From contig CAILZI010000027.1 of NCBI GenBank assembly GCA_903838675.1, forward strand, positions 1 through 64,000: a stretch of DNA of 64,000 nt, written 5' to 3'. Below are positions 33,941 to 43,631 of this stretch, one piece after another (position 1 is the first letter of the stretch; every line of letters starts with the position of its first letter). The translations under genes were made by a program, and so were the position numbers. This stretch comes from an uncultured Verrucomicrobiota bacterium (GTDB lineage Bacteria; Verrucomicrobiota; Verrucomicrobiia; Verrucomicrobiales; Verrucomicrobiaceae). The notes under the pieces were generated by a model, which was given only the letters and a program-made list of their open reading frames with translations, did no database searches and was not told the DNA's origin.

Positions 33941-35740
33941 ATGTCCAACTCTGCTACTCCTACTGCCCCCGACCGCTGGTCTCTCGAATCCTGGTTTTCT
34001 GGTTTCGGCAAATCCGATTACACCGAATTCAAAACCGTGCTTGTGCACGATGTCGAGGTGCTCAAGACGCAGGCGGCTGCACTCGGTGGTGAAACCACGG
34101 AGATCGCCCGCGTGATCAATGCGCTGGAGTCATTGAGTGATCGTCTCGGCCATCTTGCGGCCTATCTCGGCTGCTTGTCCGCAGATGATGCGAATGACGA
34201 GGCCGTGAAAGCCGATGAGGCGTGGCTTTCAACGCTCGAAGCTGAAAGCACCAAACTCATGGCCTCGCTGCGTGCGGCGCTTGCGGCATTGAGCGATACG
34301 GCGTTCGCCACGCTGCTCGCCGAGCCCTCCTTGAAAAATGCCGAGCATTCGGTGAAGCGAATGCGCCATGAAGGCCAGCACCAGATGAAGTCCGAGATGG
34401 AGGCTCTGGCGGCGGATCTCAATGTGAACGGCCTGCATGCCTGGGGACGGCTCTATGACACGCTGACGGGCAAGATGGAGTTTGAGATGACTTTTCCAGA
34501 AGGTCACAAGGAAATCGTGCCGATGTCGCGCCGCCGTGCGTTGATGTCGGAGCCCGACCGCAAACTGCGAGAGGCGGCCTTCAACGACGGGCAGAAGCCG
34601 TGGAATGATCATGCGGTGACGCTGGCCGCCGGATTGAACGGCATTGCCGGCACGCGCCTCAGCCTCTATGGCCGCCGCGGTCTGCCGCACTTTCTCGACA
34701 CACCACTTTTTGATGGTGCAATGAGCCGGAAGTCACTTGATGCGATGCTCGAGGCGATCCACTCGCACATCGATCTGCCGCGCCGTGCGTTGCGCAAGGC
34801 TGCGAAACTGCAGGGCACCTCCGCGTTGCATTACTTCGACCTCGAAGCACCGCAGATTGCCGCACCGGATGAAAAGGAGCTCACTTGGGACGAGGCCTGT
34901 GCCACGGTCGATCATGCCTTTAGCTCCGCGTATCCAAAGCTTGGCGACTATTTCCGCGAGATGCTTGCGCAGCGTTGGATCGAGGCGCAGCCTCGTGCTG
35001 GAAAGCGTCCGGGGGCGTTCTGCACCGGCTCGCAGCTCAAGCACGAGGAGCGCGTGTACATGACCTTCCACCGCACGGTGCATGACATGGTCACGCTCGC
35101 ACATGAAGTCGGTCATGCTTGGCATTCATGCGTGCTGCGCCCGGCACGTTCCTTTGCGGCGAACTATCCGATGACGCTGGCTGAGACGGCGTCGAATTTT
35201 GGCGAGATGATCCTGCTCGACGGCCTGATGTCCAACCCTGGCATCACCGAGGCCACGAAGGCCTACCTGCTTGATCAGGAGATGCTGCGTGCGCATGCTT
35301 ACTTGATCAACATTCCCATGCGCTACGAGTTCGAAAAGGCCTTCTACACGGAACGTGCCAGCGGCGAGGTGAGCGTGAGCCGCCTGAGCGCCCTGATGAC
35401 CGAAGCACAGCGCAAACTCTACGGCGACACGCTGCTCGATGCCGGCACCGACCCGATGTTCTGGGCCTACAAGATGCATTTCTTCATCACCGGTGTCTCC
35501 TTCTACAACTTCCCCTACGTCTTCGGCTATCTGCTGAGCCAGGCCTTGTTTGCACGCTTCAAAGCAGAGGGCGCGGCCTTTCTGCCACGCTACGAGGCCT
35601 TTCTCTCGATGACCGGCAGCGCGACCTGCGAAGAAGTGGTGAAGCAGAGTCTCGGTGAAGACATCACCCAGCCTGAGTTTTGGGCCACGGCGCTGAAAGC
35701 CATCGAGCCCACGCTGACAGCCTATGAAGCGCTGAAGTGA
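33941..35740 (+). CDS. pepF: M3 family oligoendopeptidase F
   Basis: A 599-residue cytoplasmic zinc peptidase. The zinc site is HEVGH (388-392), with downstream glutamate supplied by the family block MTLAETASNFGE. N-terminal helical domain ALESLSDRLGHLAAYLG and C-terminal YNFPYVFGYLLSQALF are hallmarks of the PepF/M3B group. It trims short oligopeptides. It lies 6 bp after kdgK, so it is probably co-transcribed, though unrelated in pathway. Confidence 0.94.
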   Translation: MSNSATPTAPDRWSLESWFSGFGKSDYTEFKTVLVHDVEVLKTQAAALGGETTEIARVINALESLSDRLGHLAAYLGCLSADDANDEAVKADEAWLSTLEAESTKLMASLRAALAALSDTAFATLLAEPSLKNAEHSVKRMRHEGQHQMKSEMEALAADLNVNGLHAWGRLYDTLTGKMEFEMTFPEGHKEIVPMSRRRALMSEPDRKLREAAFNDGQKPWNDHAVTLAAGLNGIAGTRLSLYGRRGLPHFLDTPLFDGAMSRKSLDAMLEAIHSHIDLPRRALRKAAKLQGTSALHYFDLEAPQIAAPDEKELTWDEACATVDHAFSSAYPKLGDYFREMLAQRWIEAQPRAGKRPGAFCTGSQLKHEERVYMTFHRTVHDMVTLAHEVGHAWHSCVLRPARSFAANYPMTLAETASNFGEMILLDGLMSNPGITEATKAYLLDQEMLRAHAYLINIPMRYEFEKAFYTERASGEVSVSRLSALMTEAQRKLYGDTLLDAGTDPMFWAYKMHFFITGVSFYNFPYVFGYLLSQALFARFKAEGAAFLPRYEAFLSMTGSATCEEVVKQSLGEDITQPEFWATALKAIEPTLTAYEALK

Positions 35741-35744
35741 TTGC

Positions 35745-35766
35745 AAAACGCTGCCAAGTCGCAGCG
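35745..35766 (-). terminator. Intrinsic terminator of the lacI-type gene
   Basis: On the minus strand, CGCTGC-GACTTG-GCAGCG forms a perfect 6-bp hairpin followed by TTTT, 13 bp beyond the regulator's stop codon. The same hairpin lies just after the pepF stop on the plus strand but lacks T's in that direction. Confidence 0.6.
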
Positions 35767-35778
35767 AAGCAGTTGTGG

Positions 35779-36822
35779 TCAGTGAGCCGGCCTTAAACTC
35801 GGCCCATCCACCCACTTCGGCGGAATCATGATCTGGCGCGGCACGGTGGGCACGCCGTGTTCGTGCTGGGACAGCTGTGTGACGATCAAATCGACTGCTG
35901 CTGCAGCAAGATGTTCGCGCTGCTGGTAAATGCCGGCGAAGTCCTGCATCTTCGGGGTCCAGTCATGCACCACGAAGCCGATGTCTTGTGGCACACGCAG
36001 TCCAAGACGACGCAGCCAGTTGGGTACATGCGTGTCAAAGGTTATCAGTGCATCCGGCTGGTGTTCGCGCATCCATTTGGAAAAAGCTTCGTAGCCTTTG
36101 CTGATGTCGTTGTTGGGAAAGAGCAGCAGCGGTACACGGTCCGCCGGTGGCAGGCTTTGCTGCCAGTGAAACAAGCCGCCGCTGTAGCCAAACTGCGAGC
36201 GATTCACGATCCACTTCGTCACCGCGACGCCGATGCGCAGGTAGCCGCGTGTGGCCAGCTGCTCGGCGGCCATGTGGATGCCCAGCGTCATGTTCCCCGC
36301 GCACATGTGCAGCGCCGGGCTGCTCATCGCATTGCCAAAAGTCACCGCAGCAAAGGGCGAGTAGTCGATCCTGCTGCATGGCAGCTGCATGCTCTGAGGC
36401 GACACGATCACTCCCTCGATGCCGCGTGCGTGCAGGATCTTTTGCAAGCGCCTGGGCGTGAGGCCGTCCTTGCCCAGCCAAAATTCCTCCACGGCATAGC
36501 CGTGACCATGCGCACGGCTGCGGATGTCCTCGATCGGCACGTATTGGTAGGAAGGGCCGAGCAAACTATCCTGCGGTACGTGCTCGCGGATCACCGCGAT
36601 CACGGCCCGCACGCGCTGCTGCTTCTTGCCGCGCACCACCTGCATCATGCGTGCCAGATGCGGGTCTGGCTGGTAGTTCAGCCGCTTCGCCTCCTTCAGC
36701 ACCAGCTCACGCTTCTCTGCGGAAACCTTGGGCGCCCCGCGCAGCACCCGCGACACCGTCATCAGCGAAAACCCGGTGGCACGGGCGATGTCCTTGAGCG
36801 TGGGCGCAGTGGTTGTGGGCAT
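35779..36822 (-). CDS. LacI-family transcriptional regulator
   Basis: A 347-residue repressor-type protein: N-terminal HTH (TLKDIARATGFSLMTVSRVL, about 8-27) with hinge helix, then a periplasmic-binding-protein-like effector domain (about 65-340). It probably binds a sugar. It is the only LacI-type protein in the window and sits between the two sialidase-like loci that share the GTGTTA-N3-TAACAC palindrome, but LacI sites are usually even-length with a central CG, so the link is uncertain. It is transcribed behind pepD with a 21-bp gap. Confidence 0.9.
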   Translation of the reverse strand: MPTTTAPTLKDIARATGFSLMTVSRVLRGAPKVSAEKRELVLKEAKRLNYQPDPHLARMMQVVRGKKQQRVRAVIAVIREHVPQDSLLGPSYQYVPIEDIRSRAHGHGYAVEEFWLGKDGLTPRRLQKILHARGIEGVIVSPQSMQLPCSRIDYSPFAAVTFGNAMSSPALHMCAGNMTLGIHMAAEQLATRGYLRIGVAVTKWIVNRSQFGYSGGLFHWQQSLPPADRVPLLLFPNNDISKGYEAFSKWMREHQPDALITFDTHVPNWLRRLGLRVPQDIGFVVHDWTPKMQDFAGIYQQREHLAAAAVDLIVTQLSQHEHGVPTVPRQIMIPPKWVDGPSLRPAH

Positions 36823-36843
36823 GGTGTTCAGCGGCCATCAAAG

Positions 36844-38298
36844 CTAGAGGCTTGCCAGCGTCGCTGTGAGCAGCTTCCAGAACTTCTGCGTGGAGGAGAT
36901 GCTGGCGCATTCTTTTTCGGAATGAGCCTCATGAATGTTTGGCCCGAAGGAGATCATGTCGAGATCGGGGTAGGCCATGCTGATGACACCGCACTCGAGT
37001 CCCGCATGGCAGGCACCGACTTGGACCTCATGGCCAAAGAGCTCGCGGTAGATCGTTTTCATTTTGTCCAGGATGGGAGACGTGGCGCTGGGGCTCCAGC
37101 CTGGGTAGGGATCTCCAGAGCGGACGTGAGCACCGATGAGTTCAAACGGCGCGCGGAAAGCAGCGGCAACGTCGAGCTTGCTCGATTCCACCGAGCTGCG
37201 TTGCAGGCTGCTCCACTCGGCTTTGCCGCCGCCGAGTGCGATGGTGGAGAAATTTGAAGAGGCCTCAACAAGTCCGGGTACGACAGGACTCATGCGATAG
37301 ACTCCGTTCACAAGGGCCTGCATGGCGAGAACAAGAGCCTTCTGCTGCTCTGAGCTCATCGTCTGCACGGTGGCGCTTTCGACAGTCACAGGTGTCGTGA
37401 TGATGCTCAGCCCGGGTTCGATCAGGCTAAACTCGGCGCGGATGCCAGCGGCTTCGCGCTGGAAGCGTTCATCAAATTGGGATTGATTCAAAACCACCAC
37501 CTGTGCGACACATTGCGCCGGGATGGCGTTGCGTGCGCTGCCGCCGCGCATGGTCGAGAGTGCCGCAACGTCTTCGCCGCAGGCATGGAGCAGGCGCGTC
37601 ATGAGTTTGTTTGCGTTAGCGCGTCCTTCGTGAATCTGCAGGCCGGAATGCCCGCCGCGCAGGCCGGTGATTTGGATGCTGACTAATGGCGCAGCGGAGT
37701 CATGCGCCACCTCGGTGTATTCATAATGTCCCAGCGTATCAATGCCGCCTGCGCAGCCAATGGTAAAGGTGTCGTCCTCTTCGGAGTCGAGATTCAGCAT
37801 GGTTTTGCCTGTCAGCACACCAGGCTGCAGACCCAGGGCACCACCCATGCCCTGCTCTTCATCCAGAGTGAAGAGCGCCTCAATCGGTGGATGGGACAAA
37901 TCTTTTGAAGCCAGCACCGCCAGGATCGCGGCGACACCGAGGCCATTGTCCGCCCCAAGCGTGGTGCCGCGTGCCCGGACCCAGTCACCATCGACCCACA
38001 TGTCGATTCCCTGCTTGTCGAAATCAAATTTCACTCCGTCGCCGGCTTTGTGCACCATGTCCAGATGCGCCTGTATGATGACCGGAGGGTGGCCTTGTCG
38101 GTCTGCCGAGGCTGGCTTTTTGATGATGACATTGCCCGCTGTGTCGAGCTGCGCCTCAATGCCATTGCGTGCGGCGAATCCCAGGACGAATCCCACGACC
38201 CGTTCCTCGCGCTTGGAAGGGCGTGGCACGGCATTGAGATCAGCAAAACAGTTCCAGAGAGCTTTGGGTTCGAGGGTGCGGAGATCAGGAGAGGACAT
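36844..38298 (-). CDS. pepD: Aminoacyl-histidine dipeptidase (M20 family)
   Basis: A 484-residue enzyme with the PepD signature. Metal ligands are in QAHLDMV (H78, D80), GADNG (D117) and TLDEEQGMGGA (E147/E148 region), with later conserved RGGHSGLQI and HAGLECG blocks. It hydrolyses Xaa-His and other dipeptides in the cytoplasm with two zinc ions. Length is typical. It lies upstream of and probably co-transcribed with the LacI gene, and downstream of the lipoprotein gene. Confidence 0.94.
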   Translation of the reverse strand: MSSPDLRTLEPKALWNCFADLNAVPRPSKREERVVGFVLGFAARNGIEAQLDTAGNVIIKKPASADRQGHPPVIIQAHLDMVHKAGDGVKFDFDKQGIDMWVDGDWVRARGTTLGADNGLGVAAILAVLASKDLSHPPIEALFTLDEEQGMGGALGLQPGVLTGKTMLNLDSEEDDTFTIGCAGGIDTLGHYEYTEVAHDSAAPLVSIQITGLRGGHSGLQIHEGRANANKLMTRLLHACGEDVAALSTMRGGSARNAIPAQCVAQVVVLNQSQFDERFQREAAGIRAEFSLIEPGLSIITTPVTVESATVQTMSSEQQKALVLAMQALVNGVYRMSPVVPGLVEASSNFSTIALGGGKAEWSSLQRSSVESSKLDVAAAFRAPFELIGAHVRSGDPYPGWSPSATSPILDKMKTIYRELFGHEVQVGACHAGLECGVISMAYPDLDMISFGPNIHEAHSEKECASISSTQKFWKLLTATLASL

Positions 38299-38381
38299 GC
38301 TATAGAAAAGTAAAATCGATAAAGGTTCGCATCAGGCTGGGTCGGATGCGCCGGACTTCAAGCAAGTTCGATTGGATCAGC

Positions 38382-38397
38382 CATCAAAGCTTTGATG
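38382..38397. promoter_or_regulatory. 16-bp perfect palindrome
   Basis: CATCAAAGCTTTGATG is a perfect 16-bp palindrome in the 123-bp gap between the lipoprotein gene's stop (38422) and the pepD start (38298), both on the minus strand. It could be the lipoprotein gene's 3' hairpin or an operator for pepD. No T-tract follows. Confidence 0.4.
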
Positions 38398-38421
38398 CGA
38401 CATGCGCATCGGGCGCCCAGC

Positions 38422-39984
38422 TCACGGTGTCATGACATGCACAAAGTTTCCCTGAAGGTCGTAGCTGACCCAGCCGCTTTTGCCATCCGCACCCTGCACG
38501 TTGATCTGGATGGTGATCTTGGGACTTGGAAGCTGCATCTTCTGCTGGCGGCAGAAGGTGATTCGCTCGACTTTGCCGTCGGGCATTTTCAGGCGTTCCT
38601 GTGCAACCTTCGCAAGTTTTGGCAGCAGATGTGGCAGCGCGGCCTCGACCTCATCCAGATCAAAGAACGAGTACTCCTGCAGGTCGCGATAGAACGGGGT
38701 TTGGTCAGACCCTTGGAAGTCTGTGAAGTGGTCGTCATCATAGATCCAGTCACGAATCTTCGCAGGCTGCTTCGGGTCGCGTGCGATGATCTGGGCCCGG
38801 CTGCCGGAGAAGGCCAGTTCAATGAGTTTCGCATGAGAACCAAAGGTTTTTTTGATGCCCACGATGACCTGTCTGGCGCCTTCCGGCTCAAAGGTGTTTA
38901 CCGGCACTCGGCGGCCCTTGGGCAGCTTCACATGCGTCACCACGCCCTGCGGATCAAACTCCACCTCGCCATCTTCGCCTTCGCCGTCCCGAATATCCAC
39001 CGTCCACCGCAGCGGCTGCGCATCACCGCCCAGCGTCGCCTTGGTCAGCGAGACAGCGTAAAGCCGTCCCTTGGCGATCTCCAGCTTCGCCTGTGCCTGC
39101 TTCAGCATCTCCGGCACACGCGACCAGTCCACGTCATCCACACTGAAGAACCGTTCATCTGGAAGCTGTGGCGCTCCTGGGCCACCGTTGAAGGCATCCA
39201 TCCCCATCAGCACGCCATTGAGATTGGCGGTGAAACTCATCAGCCGCTTCGGTTTCTGCGGATCGCGCGCGTCAAAGCCGAGAAAGTTTCGGTTCAGGTG
39301 CAGCTTCAAAATGCCGCGCGTGCTGCCGAAAGTCTCCCGCATCGCAGCCACGATGCCGAGGAGTTCTTTGTTGTCGGCATACAGATTGAGATTCTTAGCA
39401 CGGTTCGTTCCGTCAAGGTTCAGGCGGGTGATGCGGCCTTTCGCATCCGCATGGGCCGTCGCGTATTCCCGGTCGCTCTTCACCGAAATTTCCCAGTCCA
39501 CATCACCACACGTTGCCACGGGGATGAGAAACAGACGCCTCTGAATGTGAATGCTCGCGATGCCGCCTCCTTCCAGCGCCGTGCGCTCCAGGGCGGACTT
39601 TGCCGTCGCCGCGACGCCTGCAATGTTCACCTCATTGAGGTTGAAGAGGTTCTCTTCGAGATTGTCATTGATGAGGCTGAGCTGAACCGGCTTCGGCCCC
39701 GAAATATTCACATCATGATAACGGTCATCGAAAGAGTAGCTGTGCTCCAGGCTGTATTCATCCACATGGCTTGGCTGCGCCGGATCCTGCACCTGGATCG
39801 TCAAACTCAGCGGCGTGATGTCCACGTTTAGAATTTTTGCAGGCTGGGAGAATTTTTTCGACAGCTCCGTCAGCGCCTCCTGCGCCTTGCCTTCCTCAAA
39901 CAGATTGACCCATTTCTGCTTGCTGCATCCTGCCAGCAACACCACTCCGGTGAGCAGCGCGGGGATGACTCCAACCAGCCTCAT
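38422..39984 (-). CDS. Lipoprotein with a triplicated domain, unknown function
   Basis: From ATG 39984 this is 520 residues (open from 40029). The signal MRLVGVIPALLTGVVLLAGC is a clear lipobox with lipid on C20. The mature protein holds three copies of a roughly 130-residue unit, each carrying a DPxxP core: VQDPAQPSHVDEY, ARDPQKPKRLMSF and ARDPKQPAKIRDW. Each ends in a beta-rich segment such as SDREYATAHADAKGRITRL, DGEVEFDPQGVVTHVKL or GWVSYDLQGNFVHVM. The last two copies also share FSVDDVDWSRV / YSFFDLDEVEA. I do not recognise the family. It presumably sits in the outer membrane or periplasm. Confidence 0.75.
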   Translation of the reverse strand: MRLVGVIPALLTGVVLLAGCSKQKWVNLFEEGKAQEALTELSKKFSQPAKILNVDITPLSLTIQVQDPAQPSHVDEYSLEHSYSFDDRYHDVNISGPKPVQLSLINDNLEENLFNLNEVNIAGVAATAKSALERTALEGGGIASIHIQRRLFLIPVATCGDVDWEISVKSDREYATAHADAKGRITRLNLDGTNRAKNLNLYADNKELLGIVAAMRETFGSTRGILKLHLNRNFLGFDARDPQKPKRLMSFTANLNGVLMGMDAFNGGPGAPQLPDERFFSVDDVDWSRVPEMLKQAQAKLEIAKGRLYAVSLTKATLGGDAQPLRWTVDIRDGEGEDGEVEFDPQGVVTHVKLPKGRRVPVNTFEPEGARQVIVGIKKTFGSHAKLIELAFSGSRAQIIARDPKQPAKIRDWIYDDDHFTDFQGSDQTPFYRDLQEYSFFDLDEVEAALPHLLPKLAKVAQERLKMPDGKVERITFCRQQKMQLPSPKITIQINVQGADGKSGWVSYDLQGNFVHVMTP

Positions 39985-40114
39985 GGCGGAAAACCCGCCA
40001 CTGGCACAAGCTCGTTGCTCGGTTTTCATAGTTGGCTAGATGCTCGCACAACCTTCCGTGGGAGCAATGGCCATCTGCTGCAATCGGGAGGAGTTTCGAA
40101 TGCGAAAAAGTGAA

Positions 40115-40129
40115 GTGTTATCATAACAC
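40115..40129. promoter_or_regulatory. Palindromic operator GTGTTA-N3-TAACAC, copy 2
   Basis: GTGTTATCATAACAC has the same 6-bp arms as the site at 27218-27232 and lies 47 bp upstream of the sialidase-like gene at 40177. Conservation of arms but not spacer before two functionally similar genes argues for a real binding site. Confidence 0.7.
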
Positions 40130-40176
40130 ATCGTCAGGCCAATCCACGGTGAAAGCCCAATGCAGCGCGCGTTGGT

Positions 40177-42564
40177 ATGTCGATGCTTCTCCGTCAGCTT
40201 TGCTTCCTTCTTTCCCTCGTCACCACTGGTGCCTGTGCCGCCGAGCTCTTCGGTGAGCGCCATGAAACCTGGCAGGGCATCCCCGGACTCGAACGCACGG
40301 CCAAAGGACGCGTCTATTCATCCTGGTTCACCGGTGGTCCAAAGGAGCCGTCTCCGGAGAACATCGTCCTGCTTGGCTACAGCGATGACCAGGCAAAAAC
40401 CTTCACGCGTCCGCAAGTCATGGCCGAGCCCAAAAACGGCACGCGCTGCTTTGATCCCACGCTGTGGATCGATCCCAAAGGCCGCCTCTGGTATGTCTTC
40501 AACCACGGCAACAAAGACACCGCCATGCATGACGTTCATGCTCGCATTTGCGATGATCCTGATGCCACGCCGCCGGTCTTCGGCCCTGAGTTCCGCGTGG
40601 GCTATGAAGGCCCGTACGCCTTCCGCATGAACAAGCCGACGGTGCTTTCCACGGGTGAATGGATCATGCCCGTCACGCATGCCACTGAGCCAGTGCACGA
40701 CTGGTTTGCAGGGCCAAAGCAGCTTCAAGGCGTCGGCATTTCCACGGATGAAGGCAAGACATGGAAGCTGCACGGCGCTCTCAAAGCTCCTGACTGGGCG
40801 CTGGAGTGCATGATTACCGAATTGAAGGACGGGCGCCTCTGGCTGCTCACTCGCACGGGCGGCGGCTTCTTGTGGGAAAGCCATTCGTCAGACAAAGGCC
40901 GTACCTGGACCGTGGCCAAAGCCAGCACCATTGCCAATCCGGGCTCACGCTTCTTCATCCGGCGCCTCACCTCTGGTAATCTGCTGCTGGTGAATCATCA
41001 TGGCTTCACCGGCAAAACCCGCAGCCACCTCACCGCGCAGATCTCCACTGACGATGGCCAGACATGGAACGAAGGACTCCTGCTGGATGAGCGCAAAAAC
41101 GTTTCCTATCCCGATGGCGTTCAGGATCGCGATGGCCTCATCTGGATCACTTATGATCACAACCGCCAGGGAGACGGCGAAATCCTGCTCGCAAAGTTTC
41201 GCGAAGAAGATGTCGTTGCTGGCAAAAATGCCTCCGGCGTCGTGAGCTTGCAGCGAACGATCAGCAGGCTCGACAAACCCCAACTCTTGCCCGCCAAGTG
41301 GGACCCGGCGCTCGCGGGTGACATCATCATGCAGCGTCTTGTGAACACCTCAGCGCCGCGCGTGAAGGGTGCGCATGATGCGGAGTTTGTGTGTGTCGGC
41401 CAACGTGCCTACATCGTGACCGAGGCGAATGATGTGAGGGCAGGGGAGAGCGCCGGCTGGCCTGAGATTTATGCCACGCTGTCCATCGTGAACCTCAAGA
41501 CGCTCGCAGTGGAAAAAGTCATCGACTTTGCGAAAAGCGAGCAGCGATTTGAAAACGAGGCCCTGCCCGTGGGCGCGTGCTTTGTGCCGCGCATCCTGCA
41601 GAAGGATGCGGACACCCTGCGCTGCTACTTCACCAGCGAAGATCCCGTGAAACGACAGTCGCAGATGTGGTATCGTGACTTCGATCTAAAATCCGGCGAC
41701 TTCGTGGCCGCCATCCATAAGGCAAAGCTGAAGACTGCTGCGGGCACCTTCGACTTCCAGCCGCAGTATTTTCATGCAGATGCCGCAGCACAGGGCTTTG
41801 CCAAAAGGGCGGTGGATTCATCCTTCTTCATCTTTGATTCGTTCAAGAAATTCAGCGGCAAGACTTACGTCGCGCTGAACAACTTCAGCGGCAAACAAAA
41901 CGCACTGGCTCTGGTGCATGATGATCTGGAAACGTTTGAGGTGATCGGACACTTCAACGAGCCGCAGTCAGAAGCGCTTAGCGAATCAGCAGTGAATCGT
42001 CTGGCCGATGGCACCTGGATGGCCATCTGCCGCAACGATAAAGGCAACTACCACTTCACCACCAGCGCCGATGGTAAAATGTGGAGCGTAGGCAAGCCGC
42101 TGCCCATCGTGCCAAATGGAGCAAACTCGAAGTCGACCTTTGATCACTTCGGTGGCGTGTATTACCTCGGCTGGCAGGAGTCCACTCGCATTCAGGGTGT
42201 GAGCCGCAGCGTGTTCAATGTGGATGTCTCGGGCGATGGCAAAACGTGGGAACGCAAATACCGCTTCGAGTCACCGAAGTCCTTTCAATACCCAACTTTC
42301 CATGAGCAAGATGGGGTGATCTGGCTCGTCGTGACGCAGGGCGACAAAAACGCGAGCCGCAAGGAGCGCATCATGTTCGGCAAACTTGAAGAGGTGGGCC
42401 AGTTCGAGTCGCAGGCGGGTCAAAAGCGCATCGTCTGGCCCGCGCCGCCGCCGGAGGGGGGAGCCATGATGAAGCCCGGCAAAGCAGGCGATCAACTGCA
42501 CTTCAAGAAGCCGGTGCAGCTTGTTTCCGGTGCGGGTACTGCACTGCGCCTCATACAACCATGA
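40177..42564 (+). CDS. Exported sialidase-like protein, long form
   Basis: A 795-residue protein with a signal peptide (about 1-21, ending TTGACA). The N-terminal propeller has Asp-box repeats (STDEGKTW, SSDKGRTW, STDDGQTW) and FFIRRLTSGNLLLV, like the 27296 protein. The C-terminal half (from about 380) is a second beta-propeller-like region with weaker boxes (SADGKMW, SGDGKTW). The gene is coupled by a 4-bp ATGA overlap to a kinase, which is in turn coupled to an aldolase, so the released sugar is probably catabolised by that pair. An operator-like palindrome lies 47 bp upstream of the start. The glycan target is unknown. Confidence 0.83.
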   Translation: MSMLLRQLCFLLSLVTTGACAAELFGERHETWQGIPGLERTAKGRVYSSWFTGGPKEPSPENIVLLGYSDDQAKTFTRPQVMAEPKNGTRCFDPTLWIDPKGRLWYVFNHGNKDTAMHDVHARICDDPDATPPVFGPEFRVGYEGPYAFRMNKPTVLSTGEWIMPVTHATEPVHDWFAGPKQLQGVGISTDEGKTWKLHGALKAPDWALECMITELKDGRLWLLTRTGGGFLWESHSSDKGRTWTVAKASTIANPGSRFFIRRLTSGNLLLVNHHGFTGKTRSHLTAQISTDDGQTWNEGLLLDERKNVSYPDGVQDRDGLIWITYDHNRQGDGEILLAKFREEDVVAGKNASGVVSLQRTISRLDKPQLLPAKWDPALAGDIIMQRLVNTSAPRVKGAHDAEFVCVGQRAYIVTEANDVRAGESAGWPEIYATLSIVNLKTLAVEKVIDFAKSEQRFENEALPVGACFVPRILQKDADTLRCYFTSEDPVKRQSQMWYRDFDLKSGDFVAAIHKAKLKTAAGTFDFQPQYFHADAAAQGFAKRAVDSSFFIFDSFKKFSGKTYVALNNFSGKQNALALVHDDLETFEVIGHFNEPQSEALSESAVNRLADGTWMAICRNDKGNYHFTTSADGKMWSVGKPLPIVPNGANSKSTFDHFGGVYYLGWQESTRIQGVSRSVFNVDVSGDGKTWERKYRFESPKSFQYPTFHEQDGVIWLVVTQGDKNASRKERIMFGKLEEVGQFESQAGQKRIVWPAPPPEGGAMMKPGKAGDQLHFKKPVQLVSGAGTALRLIQP

Positions 42565-43631
42565 GCCGCCGCGACATCTACTACTGGAAATGCGATCGTC
42601 CCGCGGCGTTTCACGGCACGCAGACACGTGGCGGGGCGGATGAGAAGATCGAGCGCCAGCTTTACGAGGTTTTGCAGCGGCACTTCGTCACGCAGGTCGT
42701 TGAACTGAGCACCGGAATCGGTCAGGGCAATCACCTCACCTGGAATGCCAGGGTGGCCGGACAGTCGATGTTTATGAGGGTCGAAAACGGGCCTGAAAAG
42801 GACGGCCACCTTGCCGTGGAGTCGGCATTGCTGGGGCGTGTGTGTGAGGCGGGAGTGATTACGCCACGAGTTTATGCATGCGATGCCACGCGCTCCCGTG
42901 TCCCCTTCGCCTGGCAGGCGCTCGAGCGCATTTCCGCGCCTGATCTCAATCATTGGTTCAAGCAGGGTCGCTTGAATGTGTCAAGCATCGCCTTCGACAT
43001 CGGTGCGGCGGTCGCACAGTGGCAGGCGATCACTCTGCCGGGCTTCGGCATCATGGATGAATACATGACAGGCTATCACGCAACTTACGCTGACTACTTC
43101 CAGCTCCGACTTGGTGAACATCTGAACTTCCTCGTCACCCGCGGTTTCCTCACACAATCTCAGAGCGATGAAATCCTGGCGGAGATCGAGAACCACCGGG
43201 CGCTGCTGCAACTCGATGCCGGTTGCTTCGTCCACAAAGACCTCGCCCTTTGGAACATCCTCGGCAGCGAGACCGAGATCGCTGCTTTCATTGATTTCGA
43301 TGACGCCATCAGCGGCGATCCCATGGACGACCTCTCGCTCCTCGCCTGCTTTCATGACGATGTGTTTCTGCACCGCGCCTTCGAAGGCTATCAAAGCCGC
43401 CGCGCCTTGCCTGCGGAACACCTGCGCCGCTTCTGGCTCCATCTCCTGCGCAACATGATCGTCAAAGCCGTCATCCGCGTCGGTGCCGGTTACTTCGATC
43501 GCGACGACGGCTTCTTCCTCATCTCCCCCGGAACCTCCGGCCAGTCGTTGTGCGAATTCACCCACTCACGCTTGAACCTCGCATTGCAGGGCTTGCGCAA
43601 CTCCAGCAGCCTTGACATTCTTCGACTATGA
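42561..43631 (+). CDS. APH-fold small-molecule kinase
   Basis: A 356-residue protein of the aminoglycoside phosphotransferase/choline kinase fold. Catalytic loop FVHKDLALWNIL (H225, D227, N232) and metal-binding AFIDFDDA (D245) are intact, and PFAWQALERISAPDL fits the hinge. It overlaps the sialidase-like gene and the aldolase gene by 4 bp each, so all three are translationally coupled. A sugar or sugar-acid substrate is therefore more plausible than an antibiotic (inference). Confidence 0.8.
   Translation: MSRRDIYYWKCDRPAAFHGTQTRGGADEKIERQLYEVLQRHFVTQVVELSTGIGQGNHLTWNARVAGQSMFMRVENGPEKDGHLAVESALLGRVCEAGVITPRVYACDATRSRVPFAWQALERISAPDLNHWFKQGRLNVSSIAFDIGAAVAQWQAITLPGFGIMDEYMTGYHATYADYFQLRLGEHLNFLVTRGFLTQSQSDEILAEIENHRALLQLDAGCFVHKDLALWNILGSETEIAAFIDFDDAISGDPMDDLSLLACFHDDVFLHRAFEGYQSRRALPAEHLRRFWLHLLRNMIVKAVIRVGAGYFDRDDGFFLISPGTSGQSLCEFTHSRLNLALQGLRNSSSLDILRL

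Noticed and set aside
35857..37257. Open frame on the plus strand spanning two genes
   Set aside because: It runs opposite both the LacI-family gene and pepD, each with clear family motifs.
38392..39831. Long open frame on the plus strand
   Set aside because: It is antisense to the lipoprotein gene, which has a clear lipobox and internal repeats in frame.
42561..43631. Aminoglycoside resistance gene
   Set aside because: The APH fold is shared by many metabolic kinases, and coupling with a sialidase-like protein and an aldolase argues for catabolism.
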